In this document: piece after piece, positions 6,401-14,007 of the stretch
How positions within the stretch are numbered: the first letter of the stretch is position 1
Layout: every line of letters starts with the position of its first letter
Origin: Candidatus Aminicenans sakinawicola JGI OTU-1
GTDB taxonomy: Bacteria > Acidobacteriota > Aminicenantia > Aminicenantales > Aminicenantaceae
Assembly (NCBI GenBank): GCA_000493965.1
Contig: AWNV01000034.1
Location: 1-22,104 of the forward strand
Direction: 5' to 3'
DNA length: 22,104 bases
Notes under the pieces: generated by a model
What the model saw: only the letters and a program-made list of their open reading frames with translations
What the model was told of the DNA's origin: nothing
Database searches by the model: none
Made by a program: the position numbers and the translations under genes

Positions 6401-8947
6401 TCAAGCTTTTTCGTATTCTAGAGAGAGATCTTTCATCTCATCAAACTTAAGGTATCTGTAAATTTCATCTTTCTTTGGAGTAATTTTTTTATTAAATATG
6501 GAAAAATATTCTTCAGGAGTAGGAATTTTTCCATAAAGAGCACATACAGCAGCAAGTTCGGCAGACCCTAGAAAGACCTGAGTCTCATCTCCCATTCTGT
6601 TATCGAAATTTCTTGTGGATGTGGAAATAATAGTTGCCCTTTGCCTGACTCTAGCTTGATTGCCCATACACAGAGAACAGCCTGGGATTTCTGTCCTGGC
6701 GCCAACACTGGAATATATCGAATAATATCCTTCTCTCTTTAACTGGGCTCTATCCATCTTTGTTGGAGGAGCTAACCAGACTCGCGTATCAAGATAACCT
6801 GCACCTTCAAATATTTTCCCAGCTGCCCTGAAATGGCCTATGTTAGTCATGCAGGATCCAATGAATATTTCTTCAATCTTGGTGCCAGCAACCTCAGAAA
6901 GCATCTTCACGTCATCAGGATCATTTGGACAAGCTAATATTGGCTCAGTAATATCTTGGAGATTTATTTCAAGGACCTTAACATATTCGGCATTCTCATC
7001 TCTCCTCAGAATTACAGGATTTTCAAGCCATCTCTGGCAGGATTCTATCCTCTTTCTTAAACTAGGTGCATACTGATAGCCATCGTCTATTAATTTCTCC
7101 ATTAAAGCAATATTGCTTTTAATATAGCTGATCACACTCTCTCTGCTCAGAGAGATAGTTCCTCCTGCAGCAGAACGCTCTGCAGTAGCATCTGTCAATT
7201 CGAACGCCTGTTCGACGGTTAAATCAGGAAGACCTTCCATTTCGACAATACGACCGTTAAAAATATTTTTCTTCCCCTCTTTCTCAACCGTCAACATCCC
7301 TTTTTTTATGGCAAAATAAGGAATAGCATTTACTACATCCCTTAGAGTAATTCCCGGTTTCATTTCGCCGCTAAACTTTACAAGGACAGACTCTGGCATA
7401 TCCAGCGGCATGAAACCTAAAGTCCCGGCAAATGCAACAAGTCCAGAACCAGCAGGAAAGCTCAATCCAATGGGGAAACGTGTGTGGGAATCACCAGCTG
7501 TTCCCATGGTATCAGGCACCAAAAGACGGTTCAGCCACGAATGGATGACTCCATCACCAGGCCTAAGTGCCACACCCTTCCGCTCAACAGTAAACCCTGA
7601 GAGGAATTTATGCATTTTCACGTCTGAAGGTTTAGGATAAGCAGCGGTATGGCAGAAAGACTGAAAAAATATTTCTGATTGAAATTCCATGCAGGCAAAT
7701 TCTTTAAGTTCATCTGCTGTCATAGTACCGGTCGTATCCTGCGACCCTACGGTAGTCATTTTTGGTTCACAGGCAGAACCCGGAAGTATTCCCTCAACAC
7801 CGCAAGCTTTTCCAACTATTTTCTGTGCCAAAGTATATCCCTGCCCATGTATAGGTGTTGGATTTTTAATATTAGTAAAAAAATCAGCCTCTAGCATACC
7901 AAGCACTTTTCGCGCCTTGGTAGTCAATGAACGGCCAATAATAAGCAGAAGACGCCCACCAGCCCTGTATTCATCTTTGAGTGTTGCAGGCTTAAATTCG
8001 AAACTTGTCAGCATTTCTCCGTATTCATTCGTGATTTTTTTAGATATTGTATCAATTGTGATGATCTCTCCTGTCTTCATTCTGCTTACATCGCACATGA
8101 TTGGCAGGCCCCCAGAGTCCTCTACTGTATTAAAGAAAATTGGAGCAATCAAACCACCTAATACAATTCCCTCCCTCCTTTTGTTCGGGACAAAGGGAAT
8201 ATCTTCTCCAATGTGCCACATCAGAGAATTTGTTGCGGACTTTCTAGAAGAACCTGTTCCTACGACATCGCCAACAAAAATAACACGGTTTCCTTCGCTA
8301 CGGAACTTTTTTATTGTTTCAATCCCATCAGGAAATCTCGTTTCCCCCATGGAAAGGGCATGCAAAGGGATGTCTGAGCGGCTCCATGCATATTTTGCCG
8401 GAGATAAATCATCAGTATTTATTTCTCCGTCCACTTTGTAGACTTTAAGTATGAATTTATCCGGAAACTCAGGTCTCGAAAGAAACCACTCCCCTTTTGC
8501 CCAGGATGTGAGCACATCTTTAGCAAATCTATTGGTCCCTGCCATTTCAACAATTTTATCGAAATTCTGGTAAACAAGAATGATCTTTTTTAAAGCTTCT
8601 GCCGCTTCCTGAGCAATTTCCTGATCCTTCAATAAGGAAATCAAATGATCAACATTGTACCCGCCTAGCATAGTGCCGAGCAGTTTTACTGCTTTTTTTC
8701 TTGATAATACAGGAGAACAGACATCGCCTTTAGCTATTTTCTTAAGCCATTCTGCTTTGATTTTTGATGCCGGATCAACACCAGGAGCGACTCTATTTTT
8801 CAATAAATCTAAAATAAAGTCTTCTTCTCCTTCCTGGGGATCTTCCAAGAACTTACATAGTTCTTCTGTTTCCTTTGGGTTTAGGGGCAGCGGAGGAATT
8901 CCATGCTCTCTTTCTTCAATTGTTTCTTTAAAATATGATTTTTGCAT
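6401..8947 (-). CDS. acnB: Aconitate hydratase B
   Basis: Interconverts citrate and isocitrate through cis-aconitate using a 4Fe-4S cluster. Many AcnB enzymes also hydrate 2-methyl-cis-aconitate. The 848 residues have the AcnB order: an N-terminal helical-repeat domain (about 1-160), the swivel domain placed early with GTGSSRKSATNS (230-241), then the cluster domains with DSHTRFPIGLSFPAGSG. Cluster cysteines are C699 (GSCMTN), C757 and C760 (CSLC). Their spacing is nearly that of the E. coli enzyme (710, 769, 772). It has its own promoter and a leader hairpin, and it is divergent from the isocitrate dehydrogenase gene, its metabolic partner. The SDR gene follows after 22 bases. Confidence 0.97.
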   Translation of the reverse strand: MQKSYFKETIEEREHGIPPLPLNPKETEELCKFLEDPQEGEEDFILDLLKNRVAPGVDPASKIKAEWLKKIAKGDVCSPVLSRKKAVKLLGTMLGGYNVDHLISLLKDQEIAQEAAEALKKIILVYQNFDKIVEMAGTNRFAKDVLTSWAKGEWFLSRPEFPDKFILKVYKVDGEINTDDLSPAKYAWSRSDIPLHALSMGETRFPDGIETIKKFRSEGNRVIFVGDVVGTGSSRKSATNSLMWHIGEDIPFVPNKRREGIVLGGLIAPIFFNTVEDSGGLPIMCDVSRMKTGEIITIDTISKKITNEYGEMLTSFEFKPATLKDEYRAGGRLLLIIGRSLTTKARKVLGMLEADFFTNIKNPTPIHGQGYTLAQKIVGKACGVEGILPGSACEPKMTTVGSQDTTGTMTADELKEFACMEFQSEIFFQSFCHTAAYPKPSDVKMHKFLSGFTVERKGVALRPGDGVIHSWLNRLLVPDTMGTAGDSHTRFPIGLSFPAGSGLVAFAGTLGFMPLDMPESVLVKFSGEMKPGITLRDVVNAIPYFAIKKGMLTVEKEGKKNIFNGRIVEMEGLPDLTVEQAFELTDATAERSAAGGTISLSRESVISYIKSNIALMEKLIDDGYQYAPSLRKRIESCQRWLENPVILRRDENAEYVKVLEINLQDITEPILACPNDPDDVKMLSEVAGTKIEEIFIGSCMTNIGHFRAAGKIFEGAGYLDTRVWLAPPTKMDRAQLKREGYYSIYSSVGARTEIPGCSLCMGNQARVRQRATIISTSTRNFDNRMGDETQVFLGSAELAAVCALYGKIPTPEEYFSIFNKKITPKKDEIYRYLKFDEMKDLSLEYEKA

Positions 8948-8979
8948 TATGACACTCCCTCTTAATTTTATTAATATGA

Positions 8980-8995
8980 GGGGACTTTTATCCCC
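8980..8995 (-). promoter_or_regulatory. Hairpin in the acnB leader
   Basis: In the acnB transcript, GGGGA and TCCCC form a perfect 5-bp stem with the six-base loop TAAAAG, about 33 bases upstream of the start codon. It has no T-tract, so it is unlikely to be a terminator. A role in mRNA stability or translation control is only inferred. Confidence 0.4.
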
Positions 8996-9013
8996 TTTTA
9001 TATATGATCGGAT

Positions 9014-9042
9014 AATATATAATAGAAGGTCAAAAAGTTCAA
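9014..9042 (-). promoter_or_regulatory. acnB promoter
   Basis: On the minus strand TTGAAC (9042-9037) and TATATT (9019-9014) are 17 bases apart. The predicted start is near 9007, giving a leader of about 60 bases with a hairpin and an AGGGAG ribosome site before the ATG. Confidence 0.6.
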
Positions 9043-9049
9043 ATGTTAG

Positions 9050-9133
9050 TTGATTTTAATAGTAAAAAATTATAGTATTCTATAGTTATTATTTTACCCG
9101 AATTAATATCTATATTATACGGAATTATACGGA
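9050..9133 (+). promoter_or_regulatory. Upstream region of the isocitrate dehydrogenase-like gene
   Basis: TTGATT (9050-9055) with TAGTAT (9073-9078) at 17-base spacing is a possible promoter. An inverted repeat TATAG-4-CTATA (9071-9084) overlaps the -10 and could be an operator. Further down, the 10-mer ATTATACGGA is perfectly duplicated in tandem (9114-9133), the second copy leading into GGAGGAG, the ribosome site. The promoter is shared back-to-back with acnB. Confidence 0.4.
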
Positions 9134-9142
9134 GGAGCAATC

Positions 9143-10345
9143 ATGGATAATACAACAATCGAAAAAGCAAAGACCCATTTCTCTCAGATCGTAGAAGAAC
9201 AACTCAAACGTGTTGAGAAACTGAAAGAACCTCAGGACTGGACTGATTTTTCTCAATTAAAACCTATAATTATTGGAATTATTGGCGGTGATGGAATAGG
9301 CCCGTTTATCGCTAAAGAGGCAAGTAAAATCCTAGAATTCTTGCTTCAGGAAGAAATAAAAGCAGGAAAAGTTGAACTGCGCGATATTGAAGGTCTGACC
9401 ATAGAAAACCGTGCAGCACAAAACATGTCCGTCCCAGATGATGTTCTTGAAGAGATAAAAAAATGCCACATTACACTGAAGGGCCCAACAACTACTCCAA
9501 GAAAAGGAGACCCATGGCCAAACCTTGAAAGCTGTAATGTTGCATTACGGCGTTATTTAGACCTGTTCGCAAATGTCAGGCCCGTAAGAGTTCCAAAAGA
9601 AGGAATTGACTGGATCTTCTTCCGTGAAAACACCGAAGGCGCCTACATCATGGGAAGTAAGGGAATAAATGTTACCGATGACCTTGCATTTGACTTTAAA
9701 GTCATAACTTCCCAGGGAGCAGAAAGGATTATTCGTCTTGCATTTGAACACGCGAAAAAAAATAATATCAACAAAGTTACCATAGTAACAAAGGCTAATG
9801 TCGTCAAAACTACCGACGGTAAGTTCCTTGATATGGGGTATAAGATTGCCAAAGAGTACCCTGGAATAGAATGCGATGACTGGTATATCGATATCATGAC
9901 GGCTAAGCTTATAGATCCCAAACGCAGAAGCCAGTTTAAAGTCTTGGTGCTTCCAAATCTTTATGGGGATATTCTCACTGATGAGGCAGCACAATGTCAG
10001 GGTGGTGTTGGAACAGCAGGGAGTGCTAACATAGGAAAACGCTATTCTATGTTCGAAGCTATCCACGGTTCTGCCCCTAGAATGGTTAAAGAAGGAAGAG
10101 CAATATATGCGGACCCGTGCAGTATGATCAGGGCCGCCGCGATGCTCATCAACCATATTGGCTATCCTGAAAAAGCCAGAAAATTGGAGATGGCGCTGGA
10201 TATATGCGGAAATTTCGAGAAAAAAGTTGTCATCACAGGACGTTCTACAGGAGTCACTGGTGCTGAATATTCAAACTATCTCATGGAAACTATACAAGAT
10301 CCCGACTTGAAAGAAAAATGGGAGAATTATTCAAAACAAGGTTAA
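9143..10345 (+). CDS. icd: Isocitrate dehydrogenase (isocitrate/isopropylmalate family)
   Basis: Oxidative decarboxylation of isocitrate to 2-oxoglutarate is the likely reaction. The 400 residues carry GGDGIGP (48-54), KGPTTTPRKGD, and the substrate-binding set S130, N132, R136 and R146 (in SCNVALRR and ANVRP). R161, Y168, catalytic K217, and metal-binding D276 and D280 (LYGDILTDE) are also present. The S..N...R pattern favours isocitrate over isopropylmalate. About 40 residues precede the core. Cofactor use is unclear: the positions matching Lys-Tyr in NADP-type E. coli enzyme are R313-M314 (HGSAPRM), which is neither that pair nor the common NAD-type acidic residue. Context beside acnB and mdh supports a TCA role. 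A strong GGAGGAG precedes the ATG. Confidence 0.88.
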   Translation: MDNTTIEKAKTHFSQIVEEQLKRVEKLKEPQDWTDFSQLKPIIIGIIGGDGIGPFIAKEASKILEFLLQEEIKAGKVELRDIEGLTIENRAAQNMSVPDDVLEEIKKCHITLKGPTTTPRKGDPWPNLESCNVALRRYLDLFANVRPVRVPKEGIDWIFFRENTEGAYIMGSKGINVTDDLAFDFKVITSQGAERIIRLAFEHAKKNNINKVTIVTKANVVKTTDGKFLDMGYKIAKEYPGIECDDWYIDIMTAKLIDPKRRSQFKVLVLPNLYGDILTDEAAQCQGGVGTAGSANIGKRYSMFEAIHGSAPRMVKEGRAIYADPCSMIRAAAMLINHIGYPEKARKLEMALDICGNFEKKVVITGRSTGVTGAEYSNYLMETIQDPDLKEKWENYSKQG

Positions 10346-10381
10346 ATAATATAACATAATTTAAAATATTAATTAAAAAAG

Positions 10382-10416
10382 TGCGGGCAAGAGTAATCTT
10401 TTTAAATTATCCCGCA
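10382..10416 (+). promoter_or_regulatory. Inverted repeat between icd and mdh
   Basis: TGCGGG (10382-10387) and CCCGCA (10411-10416) can pair across a 23-base loop, ending 4 bases before AAAGGAGG of mdh. No T-tract follows, so it is not a standard terminator. It may stabilise or separate the icd and mdh messages. Confidence 0.3.
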
Positions 10417-10437
10417 AATTAAAGGAGGACTGCAATA

Positions 10438-11364
10438 ATGAGAAAAAAAGTAACTGTGGTCGGAGCAGGCCATGTAGGAGAAGTTACTGCATTCAAAATC
10501 ACTGAGAAAGAATTAGCTGATGTCGTACTGCTTGATATTATTGAGGATATGCCCATCGGCAAAGGTCTGGATATGCGTGAAGGCGGGCCAGTAGGAAAAT
10601 ATGATTCAAGAATCATAGGAACAAACTCCTACGAGGACACAGCAAATTCTGACATAGTAGTTATCACTGCTGGAATTCCCAGAAAGCCTGGAATGAGCCG
10701 GGATGAACTTGTAGGAACAAATTTTAAAATTGTAAAAGACGTTACTGAAAAAGTTACTAAATACTCTCCAAATGCCATTCTTATAGTTGTTTCTAATCCT
10801 CTCGATGCCATGGTATACACTGCATTTAAAGTCAGTGGATTTCCTAAAAACAGAGTCATTGGAATGGCAGGCATCTTGGATACAACTCGCTACAGAAGTT
10901 TCATTGCAATGGAAGCCGATGTCTCAGTGGAAAGCATTCAGGCTTTGGTTCTAGGAGGGCATGGAGATACAATGGTCCCATTTGTAAGACACACAACAAT
11001 TTCTGGTATACCTATCACCAACTTTCTCTCCCAAGAAAAAATTGACGCCATCGTAGAAAGGACAAGAAAAGGGGGTGGAGAAATCGTAAGATATCTGAAA
11101 ACCGGAAGCGCTTACTATTCACCTGCGTTGGCTATAACCGAGATGGTCGAATCAATTCTTAAAGACAAGAAAAAAATTCTCCCATGCGCAGCTTATCTCG
11201 AAGGAGAATACGGAATCAGCAATATCTATTTCGGGGTTCCGGTTAAGTTAGGAGCTAACGGAATTGAAAAAATAATCGAAATCGAGCTTAAAGAAGAAGA
11301 GAAAGAAGCTATCAAAAAATCAGAAGCAGCTGTCCGCAATGTAGTAGACTCTCTAGAATTATAG
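10438..11364 (+). CDS. mdh: Malate dehydrogenase (LDH-like type)
   Basis: Reversible NAD-linked oxidation of malate to oxaloacetate. The 308-residue protein has GAGHVG (9-14) for the dinucleotide and D33 at the end of the second strand (LLDI), which indicates NAD rather than NADP. R82, R88 and R151 would bind the substrate carboxylates, and N120, D148 and H175 (GGHGDT) complete the active site. The arginine in RKPGMSR (R82) at the specificity loop fits malate over lactate. AAAGGAGG precedes the ATG. The fumarase beta gene starts 4 bases after its stop, so fumarate-malate-oxaloacetate steps are encoded together. Confidence 0.95.
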   Translation: MRKKVTVVGAGHVGEVTAFKITEKELADVVLLDIIEDMPIGKGLDMREGGPVGKYDSRIIGTNSYEDTANSDIVVITAGIPRKPGMSRDELVGTNFKIVKDVTEKVTKYSPNAILIVVSNPLDAMVYTAFKVSGFPKNRVIGMAGILDTTRYRSFIAMEADVSVESIQALVLGGHGDTMVPFVRHTTISGIPITNFLSQEKIDAIVERTRKGGGEIVRYLKTGSAYYSPALAITEMVESILKDKKKILPCAAYLEGEYGISNIYFGVPVKLGANGIEKIIEIELKEEEKEAIKKSEAAVRNVVDSLEL

Positions 11365-11368
11365 GAAT

Positions 11369-11920
11369 TTGACATTAAATCTAATCAAAACTCCAGTTTC
11401 TGACAAAGTAATAGGACAACTTCGTGCTGGAGACCGTGTTTATATTTCAGGATATCTATACACTGGAAGAGACTCCGCTCACAAAAGGCTTATAGAACTT
11501 ATTGAAAAAGGCAGGAAACTACCGATAGAAATCAAGGGGCAGTTTATTTATTATGTTGGACCGACACCTGCAAGACCTGGTAAACCTATCGGGTCTGCAG
11601 GCCCTACAACAAGCTGCAGAATGGATCCGTATACTCCTATCCTTCACAAGCTCGGACTCAAAGGAACAATAGGAAAAGGATTCAGAAGTAAGGAAGTAAA
11701 AGAAAGTTTAAGGAGATATAAAGCTGTCTATCTCGCTGCATCCGGTGGGACGGGAGCACTTATTTCCAGATCCATCGAAAAGGCTGAAGTCATCGCCTAC
11801 CCTGACCTTGGACCCGAAGCAATAAGACTAATCAAAGTTAAAGATTTTCCATGTGTCGTTATTAATGATATGTACGGAGGAGACCTTTATCAAAACGGGC
11901 AAAAGCAGTATCAAAAATAG
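11369..11920 (+). CDS. Class I fumarate hydratase, beta subunit
   Basis: The C-terminal (beta) half of the Fe-S-type fumarase or L(+)-tartrate dehydratase family, which hydrates fumarate to malate together with a separate alpha subunit. Family marks in the 183 residues are YTGRDSAHKR (31-40), YYVGPTPARPG (61-71), GSAGPTTSCRMDPYTP (75-90) and DLGPEAIRL near the end. The start is TTG, placed 4 bases after the mdh stop with only a weak AGGA. No ATG precedes the conserved core, so coupling to mdh translation is likely. The alpha subunit, which holds the 4Fe-4S cluster, is not in this window. Fumarase is favoured over tartrate dehydratase because of mdh next door. Confidence 0.9.
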   Translation: MTLNLIKTPVSDKVIGQLRAGDRVYISGYLYTGRDSAHKRLIELIEKGRKLPIEIKGQFIYYVGPTPARPGKPIGSAGPTTSCRMDPYTPILHKLGLKGTIGKGFRSKEVKESLRRYKAVYLAASGGTGALISRSIEKAEVIAYPDLGPEAIRLIKVKDFPCVVINDMYGGDLYQNGQKQYQK

Positions 11921-12004
11921 ACAGAATCTCAGTTTCAAGGCAGAAATAAATTAGGGATAAAAAATCAGGAAAGCCTCGATATTAACAGGTTGAATAAAAA
12001 ATTC

Positions 12005-13588
12005 TTAAAAATACCTTGTGTATTTAGCCCACAGGTCGTCACCCAATTTCCAGTATGTCTTAACTGCCTGATTTGCGACATCAAGACAGTATTTCGTTAG
12101 AAATTTTTTAGCTTTCTCAGGATTTTCTTTATACAACCCTTCGGCTTCTTTTTCTATTCCTAGCTGATCAGTAAAGGCTTTCTCTTCGATGTTTTTCCAG
12201 ACTATTGCTATATCCTTAGTCATGTCCTGCCATCTGAACTTAGCCAACTGGCTGACTCTGCGGAACGCCCACCAGGCACAATCACGTCTAAACCCCCATC
12301 TTCCATCTACCATATAAGAGTCAGGCATTTGAGAAATTCCACAGTAAAACGGCGTATGAGGAGTTGTTGCAGGATTATCATAGCCTATCCAAACAACTCC
12401 TCCTATAGCATCAGGAAGCCATCCTCTGGATTGAGTAACTTGAAGATATGTTGCATAGGATGAACAAATAGACCTCTCTCTTTCTATATTGAACAGTGCC
12501 ATCAGTTCTCTGTTCATATGAGGACATGCGACCGGACTTTTAACTGTCTCTCCTTTTCTGTTAACAGTTGTCAGGCTTTTGGTCATATCAAATTCTGTGT
12601 CTTCATATGCATCCCTAAAAATATTTATGATATTCTTCACAGATATTTTTTTATCTGGCTTAACAGAAAAAGGAAAATTTTCTGAGTTAGGATCCAATTT
12701 CAGTGATGGAGCTACAAAACTCAATACCCTCCACTCTCGACGGCGCGAACCCATACTGTTTCTCGAGGCATAAACATAGCAAAACTCAAAGGGCTTGCCG
12801 CTTTTTTTGTTCCACCAACCCATTTCTTCAGCCAAAGAATACACATTACTCGATGCCATAAAATAATCTTTATTTTTGAGTTTAATTTCTCTGATCCTGC
12901 AGGAATTCGCCGAAACCCCCACTTGATCATCAGGAATACGCTGGGCTGCCCATACCGCCCCTTTTTTCCCTTTTCCTGGCCCCAAAACCTCAAACTGCCA
13001 GGTTTCTTTGGGGTCTGCAAAAGTGAAACATTCTCCCCAGTCAATATAACCATATTTTTTAGTTAATTCATCAGCAATTTTGATCGCTTCCCTGGCTGTC
13101 TTGGCACGCTCCAGTACAAAGCGATAAAGTTCCGGACAATCTATAACCCCGATATCGCTGTGCATCTCACGTTTCCCCCCAAAAGTAGTTTCTCCGATAG
13201 CAAGTTGATATTCGTTCATTACCGGATAAGCCGTATTAATATATGCATATGTTTCAGGAACCTGGGGAATTTTTCCTTTTGGAAGCCTGTCCGGATGATC
13301 AGGCCCTTTTGTCCTTTTTGATTGGAAATAAACCGTAGCCATCTCCCCCTTTTTATGCTTTTTGTGAGGTACTACATTTATCCAGGTGCGATCTGTTCCA
13401 CTGTCGCACGAATGAGAAGTCATTGTAGAACCATCGACTGAGGCTAGTCTTCCAACGATAATACTCGTACACCCCTCAAACTCTATCTTTTGATCATTCT
13501 GCAAAACCTCGGCAGAATAGGCAAAAAACAACATAATTAAAATAAACACAGGAATCCAATAATATTTCGATAGTTTTAGCTTCTTCAT
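12005..13588 (-). CDS. Exported C69-family dipeptidase
   Basis: A 527-residue peptidase of family C69 (PepD type), an N-terminal-nucleophile hydrolase that becomes active by exposing a cysteine. Residues 11-27 form a hydrophobic signal segment. The nucleophile is most likely C40, in EGCTSIIVGRLASVDGST, the expected motif at the start of the mature enzyme. Downstream are the GETTFGG, NSCRI and SSNVYSLA stretches typical of the family. Secretion suggests breakdown of peptides in the periplasm or outside, which would feed transporters such as the OPT protein in this window; that link is inference. The ATG has GGAGA upstream and a TTGACC/TATAAG promoter. It is convergent with the fumarase gene across an 84-base gap with no clear terminator. 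Confidence 0.92.
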   Translation of the reverse strand: MKKLKLSKYYWIPVFILIMLFFAYSAEVLQNDQKIEFEGCTSIIVGRLASVDGSTMTSHSCDSGTDRTWINVVPHKKHKKGEMATVYFQSKRTKGPDHPDRLPKGKIPQVPETYAYINTAYPVMNEYQLAIGETTFGGKREMHSDIGVIDCPELYRFVLERAKTAREAIKIADELTKKYGYIDWGECFTFADPKETWQFEVLGPGKGKKGAVWAAQRIPDDQVGVSANSCRIREIKLKNKDYFMASSNVYSLAEEMGWWNKKSGKPFEFCYVYASRNSMGSRRREWRVLSFVAPSLKLDPNSENFPFSVKPDKKISVKNIINIFRDAYEDTEFDMTKSLTTVNRKGETVKSPVACPHMNRELMALFNIERERSICSSYATYLQVTQSRGWLPDAIGGVVWIGYDNPATTPHTPFYCGISQMPDSYMVDGRWGFRRDCAWWAFRRVSQLAKFRWQDMTKDIAIVWKNIEEKAFTDQLGIEKEAEGLYKENPEKAKKFLTKYCLDVANQAVKTYWKLGDDLWAKYTRYF

Positions 13589-13634
13589 TGCTTGTCTCCG
13601 TTTTTGTGTGACATTTCAGCCATAATCCAATAAG

Positions 13635-13664
13635 CTTATAACATAGAGAAAAGTCTGTGGTCAA
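13635..13664 (-). promoter_or_regulatory. Promoter of the C69 peptidase gene
   Basis: On the minus strand TTGACC (13664-13659) and TATAAG (13640-13635) are 18 bases apart, about 46 bases before the ATG. Both boxes are close to consensus. Confidence 0.55.
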
Positions 13665-13723
13665 CCTAACACATTTTTCATTGGTTTTGTTTTCTTATTT
13701 ATTTTAAAATAATATATAAGAAA

Positions 13724-13795
13724 TATTTAACCTGGATTATTCAAGAGTCGAGGTTGCTGCAGATGCGAGGCACAGCGCATGAAGTTGTGGTCCTT
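13724..13795 (+). repeat. Intergenic repeat copy B
   Basis: Matches the reverse complement of 1-72 with three mismatches (at 13742, 13744 and 13767). It lies in the 419-base gene-free stretch between the C69 and NIF3-like genes. The homology starts abruptly in AT-rich sequence. It probably continues past 13795, but the partner copy is cut there by the window edge. A decayed third copy in the same orientation lies at 15191-15233. Confidence 0.85.
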
Positions 13796-13860
13796 CACCA
13801 CGAATGGGCTGTAACGAAGCAGATGCGTTAAGATCGGCTCGCCTGAAAGGTGAAAATTGC
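13759..13860 (+). ncRNA. Folded-RNA signature in and after repeat copy B
   Basis: Several stems stack in about 100 bases. ATGCG/CGCAT (13763-13767 with 13776-13780) has an 8-base loop. GTGGT/ACCAC (around 13787-13801) has a 5-base loop. TTCACC/GGTGAA (13794-13799 with 13849-13854) encloses a TAACG/CGTTA hairpin near 13812-13830. The second and third stems overlap and would be alternatives. The 9-mer GCAGATGCG occurs twice, 60 bases apart (13759 and 13819). It could be a small RNA carried in the repeat or a mobile-element end. No known family was recognised, and transcription direction is not certain. Confidence 0.3.
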
Positions 13861-14007
13861 TGATAATAGATTTAAATTATATTATCGATATTATTGAGGA
13901 TAAACTAGTTATGATGGTTTCTTGGAGAACGATCAAAACTATTTGGTATTATATTAATTCTATCAGCAATTTTTATGAATAATTCAGGAAAATATAGGAG
14001 TGCATAA

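Noticed and set aside
7689..8441. 250-codon open frame on the plus strand
   Set aside because: It lies wholly antisense to acnB, has no family features, and its composition follows the acnB reading frame.
9557..10156. 199-codon open frame on the minus strand
   Set aside because: Antisense shadow of the isocitrate dehydrogenase gene, with no recognisable domain.
11921..12004. Terminator search between the fumarase and C69 genes
   Set aside because: No stable stem with a T-run was found on either strand.
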